Shown: in pieces, positions 61,665-64,000 of the stretch | Position numbering within the stretch: the stretch's first letter is position 1 | Layout: the number at the start of each line of letters is the position of its first letter | Assembly (NCBI RefSeq): GCF_039540515.1 | Contig: NZ_BAABFA010000004.1 | Location: 295,042-359,041 of the forward strand | From: Nemorincola caseinilytica | GTDB taxonomy: Bacteria; Bacteroidota; Bacteroidia; Chitinophagales; Chitinophagaceae | Length of the DNA: 64,000 bases | Direction: 5' to 3' | Notes under the pieces: model-generated | What the model was told of the DNA's origin: nothing | Database searches by the model: none | What the model saw: only the letters and a program-made list of their open reading frames with translations | Translations under genes and position numbers: made by a program

Positions 61665-63761
61665 TTATATACCTACCATCGTCATGAACTCCTGCTCCGT
61701 CAGTATGTTCACCGATCCCAGTTTCTTCGCCTTATCCAGCTTCGACCCCGCATCTTCCCCCACCACCAGGAAGTTCAGCTTACTGCTTACACTGCCCAGT
61801 ATCGTACCGCCTCTTTCCTCTACCAGAGCCTCGGCATCACTTCTTTTCAGGTGGCTCAGCGTACCGGTAAAGAGGAAGGTCTTACCCGTAAGCGCGCCCT
61901 CTGCGGCCTGCTGTCCTTTATGTTCGTTCACCAGGTTCACGCCAGCGGCATCCAGCATGTCTATCATATGCTTGTTCTCCGGCCGCGCAAAAAAGTCTGC
62001 TACAGATGTGGCTACTTTTGGCCCTACATCCTGCAGGGTACAGAGTCTTTCCTTGTCCCATTCATACAGGTCGCGTATGTGCCCTACCGCAGCGGCCAGT
62101 GTCTTTGCCGTGGTCTCGCCCACATAACGTATACCCAGTCCATATATCACCCTGTTCAGGGGCTGCTTTTTCGACTGCTCTATCGCCTGCTGCAGGTTGG
62201 TCACCGACTTCTCACCAAAGCCTCCCAGTGCCTTTACTCCCTGCCAGTCTATATTGTATATGCCGGGTATGTCGGGCAACAGCCCACTGTCATGGAACTT
62301 CTGCACGTTCGATTCGCCCAGGCTGCGTATGTCCATAGCATCTTTGCTGGCAAAATGTTTTATGCGCTCTGTTACCTGTACCGGGCATGTGGCATTTATA
62401 CAGCGCCAGGCGGCTTCTTCCTGCTGTCTTTCCAGCAGGCTGCCGCAGGCCGGACAATGGGTGGGGAACACTATAGGCTCTTCATCGCCCGTACGCAGCT
62501 CTGCCAGTGGTTTCACTATATATGGTATCACATCGCCGGCACGCTCTACAAGCACTGTATCGCCTATGCGCAGGTCTTTTTCTCTTATCACGTCTTCGTT
62601 GAAGAGCGATATAGATGTCACTGTCACGCCCCCTATAGGTACAGGATCTATCTTGGCAACAGGTGTCACCGACCCCACACGCCCCACCTGGAACTCCACG
62701 CGGCGCAGCTTGCTTGTTGCCTGCCTCGCTTTGAATTTATATGCCACTGCCCACCGCGGGTGGTGCGATGTCATGCCCATCTTTTCCTGCAGCGCCATAT
62801 CGTTCACCTTTATCACTAGTCCATCTACCTCAAAGGGCAGGTCGTCCCTGCGCTCTTCGAATTCTATACAATATTTTATCACCTCTTCTATGCTGGTACA
62901 TACCTTCATTTCCCTGGCCGGCGCCGGGAAACCCATATCGTACAGCCACTGCAGCGAACCGCGGTGTGTGTTCAGTACATCGGGTTCTGCCGCGCCGGGT
63001 AGCAACGTATGGTGACTGATGCTGTACAGAATGGCATTCAGTCCGCGTTTGCGCACCTCTGATGGGTCTAGTATGCGCAGTGTGCCCGATGCTGCATTGC
63101 GCGGATTGGCCAGTGGTTCCAGACCATTGGCCATGCGTTGCCTGTTATACTCTTCAAATACTTTTTTATGTATCACTATCTCTCCGCGTATCTCCAGTTG
63201 CTTTATGCCATATTTGTGCAGCGGTGCCGATAGCGGTATGGCCTTTATCTGTTTCACGTTCACGGTCACTTCCTCACCCATCACACCATCGCCGCGCGTA
63301 GCGCCGCGCACCAGCTTGTCGTCCTCGTATATCACCGATACGCTGGCTCCGTCATACTTGGGCTCCACACAGTAGGTCACCTGTTCCACGCCTGCCAGTT
63401 CGCGGCAGCGGCGGTCCCAGTCGGTCAGGTCCCCGGCATTGTATGTATTGTCAAGGCTCAGCATAGGCACCAGGTGGCTCACTGCAGGGAAACGCTCGCT
63501 CAGACCATAGGCCACGCGCTGCGTAGGAGAGTCGTCCGTCACCAGTCCGGGATGTTCTTTTTCCAGGTCCTTCAGCTTTTTGAAAAGGCCATCATATTCC
63601 ACATCGGCCAGCATGGGAGCGCTTTGCACATAGTATTTCCAGTCGGCATATATTATTGCCTCGCGTAGCTTTACCACGGTATCTGCTGCATTGCCGGTAT
63701 CATGCTCCAACAATTGTTTTGCCTGCGCATAAAGGCGCTTCTCATCATCCGATGTATACAT
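61665..63761 (-). CDS. ligA: NAD-dependent DNA ligase
   Basis: 698 residues, full length. N-terminal NAD-binding Ia domain, adenylation domain with KYDGASV near residue 135, OB fold, four-Cys zinc finger (CPACGSLL to CINATCPVQ), helix-hairpin-helix repeats and a C-terminal BRCT domain. It seals nicks in Okazaki fragment joining and repair. Stand-alone gene. Confidence 0.98.
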   Translation of the reverse strand: MYTSDDEKRLYAQAKQLLEHDTGNAADTVVKLREAIIYADWKYYVQSAPMLADVEYDGLFKKLKDLEKEHPGLVTDDSPTQRVAYGLSERFPAVSHLVPMLSLDNTYNAGDLTDWDRRCRELAGVEQVTYCVEPKYDGASVSVIYEDDKLVRGATRGDGVMGEEVTVNVKQIKAIPLSAPLHKYGIKQLEIRGEIVIHKKVFEEYNRQRMANGLEPLANPRNAASGTLRILDPSEVRKRGLNAILYSISHHTLLPGAAEPDVLNTHRGSLQWLYDMGFPAPAREMKVCTSIEEVIKYCIEFEERRDDLPFEVDGLVIKVNDMALQEKMGMTSHHPRWAVAYKFKARQATSKLRRVEFQVGRVGSVTPVAKIDPVPIGGVTVTSISLFNEDVIREKDLRIGDTVLVERAGDVIPYIVKPLAELRTGDEEPIVFPTHCPACGSLLERQQEEAAWRCINATCPVQVTERIKHFASKDAMDIRSLGESNVQKFHDSGLLPDIPGIYNIDWQGVKALGGFGEKSVTNLQQAIEQSKKQPLNRVIYGLGIRYVGETTAKTLAAAVGHIRDLYEWDKERLCTLQDVGPKVATSVADFFARPENKHMIDMLDAAGVNLVNEHKGQQAAEGALTGKTFLFTGTLSHLKRSDAEALVEERGGTILGSVSSKLNFLVVGEDAGSKLDKAKKLGSVNILTEQEFMTMVGI

Positions 63762-63815
63762 ACCGCAAAATAAGCAGTTTCGGGTGAAGAAATGCTCGAA
63801 TGCTTATGAACGAAA

Positions 63816-63840
63816 GAGCCCGGGATCGTCTCCCGGGCTC
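63816..63840 (-). terminator. Hairpin after the partial T9SS cargo gene
   Basis: 10-bp perfect stem GAGCCCGGGA / TCCCGGGCTC with loop TCGTC, 28 bp beyond the stop of the minus-strand gene that enters from the right edge; short T run (TTTCGTT) follows. Confidence 0.75.
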
Positions 63841-63867
63841 CTTGCCTATTAAGAACTTATTGGTCTT

Positions 63868-64000
63868 TTATGGCTTATACATGAGTCTTACAGTTGTAGC
63901 ATTTCCATCAGGTCCCTGGAAGTGGCACATGTACATGCCTGCTGCGAGGTCGTAAGGGAGTGCTACAGAAGTAGCAGGTGCTGTCACATCATAGCGGGTT
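63868..64000 (-). CDS. C-terminal end of a T9SS cargo protein (rest outside window)
   Basis: Only 44 codons are seen. They read TRYDVTAPATSVALPYDLAAG, then MYMCHFQGPDGNATTVRLMYKP and a stop. The ending (DLAAGMYMCHF ... VRLMYKP) is the last part of a T9SS type A sorting domain: the GxY-type turn and final basic strand. The function of the protein is unknown. Confidence 0.72.
   Translation of the reverse strand, partial: TRYDVTAPATSVALPYDLAAGMYMCHFQGPDGNATTVRLMYKP

Overview
The window is a stretch of a Bacteroidota chromosome, most likely order Chitinophagales. No rRNA gene is present, so the placement rests on protein families and signals: type IX secretion (T9SS) C-terminal domains, PorT-type outer-membrane barrels, DUF4249, DUF4382, DUF5683, DUF5686 and DUF6249 proteins, lipoboxes ending in Cys, and promoters of the Bacteroidota form TTTG-N19-TAnnTTTG. 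GC is moderate, the Ile codon ATA is common, and genes are tightly packed on both strands. Strong codon bias creates many long antisense shadow ORFs. I found no tRNA, rRNA, CRISPR array, prophage or complete insertion sequence.

Layout. 1-9.0 kb: end of a histidine kinase, trxB, a DUF4249 lipoprotein, a YafK-like L,D-transpeptidase, a GT39-like membrane glycosyltransferase, three tandem PorT-like barrels and guaB. 9.0-16 kb: amino-acid permease, a receiver/Hpt phosphorelay pair, an AlkZ-like winged-helix protein, a deoxynucleoside kinase and a DUF5686 protein. 16-20 kb: LytTR regulator and a propeller-type LytS-like kinase. 20-23 kb: a tight three-gene operon (class I aminotransferase, PglD/NeuD-like acyltransferase, DegT sugar aminotransferase). 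23-32 kb: SurA-like isomerase, cupin, arginase, carA, isoaspartyl peptidase, dnaX. 32-46 kb: SulP transporter with carbonic anhydrase, recR, DUF5683 protein, dusB, an LRR-kinase fusion, DUF4382 lipoprotein, a fourth PorT barrel, mutS, a PIN toxin-antitoxin pair, a T9SS cargo protein and an NTF2-like protein.

46-55 kb is the most interesting region: a lipopolysaccharide-sugar cluster on the minus strand in the order kdnA, an AT-rich HEPN-like orphan, kdnB, kdsA, a transaldolase-CBS fusion, a KdsC-like phosphatase and kdsB. It should make CMP-activated 8-amino-Kdo. The usual arabinose-5-phosphate isomerase KdsD (SIS domain plus two CBS domains) is absent here; in its place is a protein with KdsD-type CBS domains on a transaldolase-like barrel whose active site appears remodelled. 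Upstream lies an LTA-synthase-like phosphoglycerol transferase.

55-64 kb: small envelope proteins, a hexapeptide acyltransferase, a flippase and a KirBac potassium channel in overlapping order, a frameshifted SRPBCC gene, an ECF sigma/anti-sigma pair with a DUF6249 gene whose two divergent promoters share the same -35/-10 elements, ligA, and the end of a T9SS cargo gene.

Other notable signals are a run of ten A in dnaX at the junction between the ATPase/collar part and the linker, with both alternative frames stopping at once (a candidate slippage site for a gamma-type short form), an exact 23-bp palindromic repeat present twice, and two single-base frameshifts in small genes.
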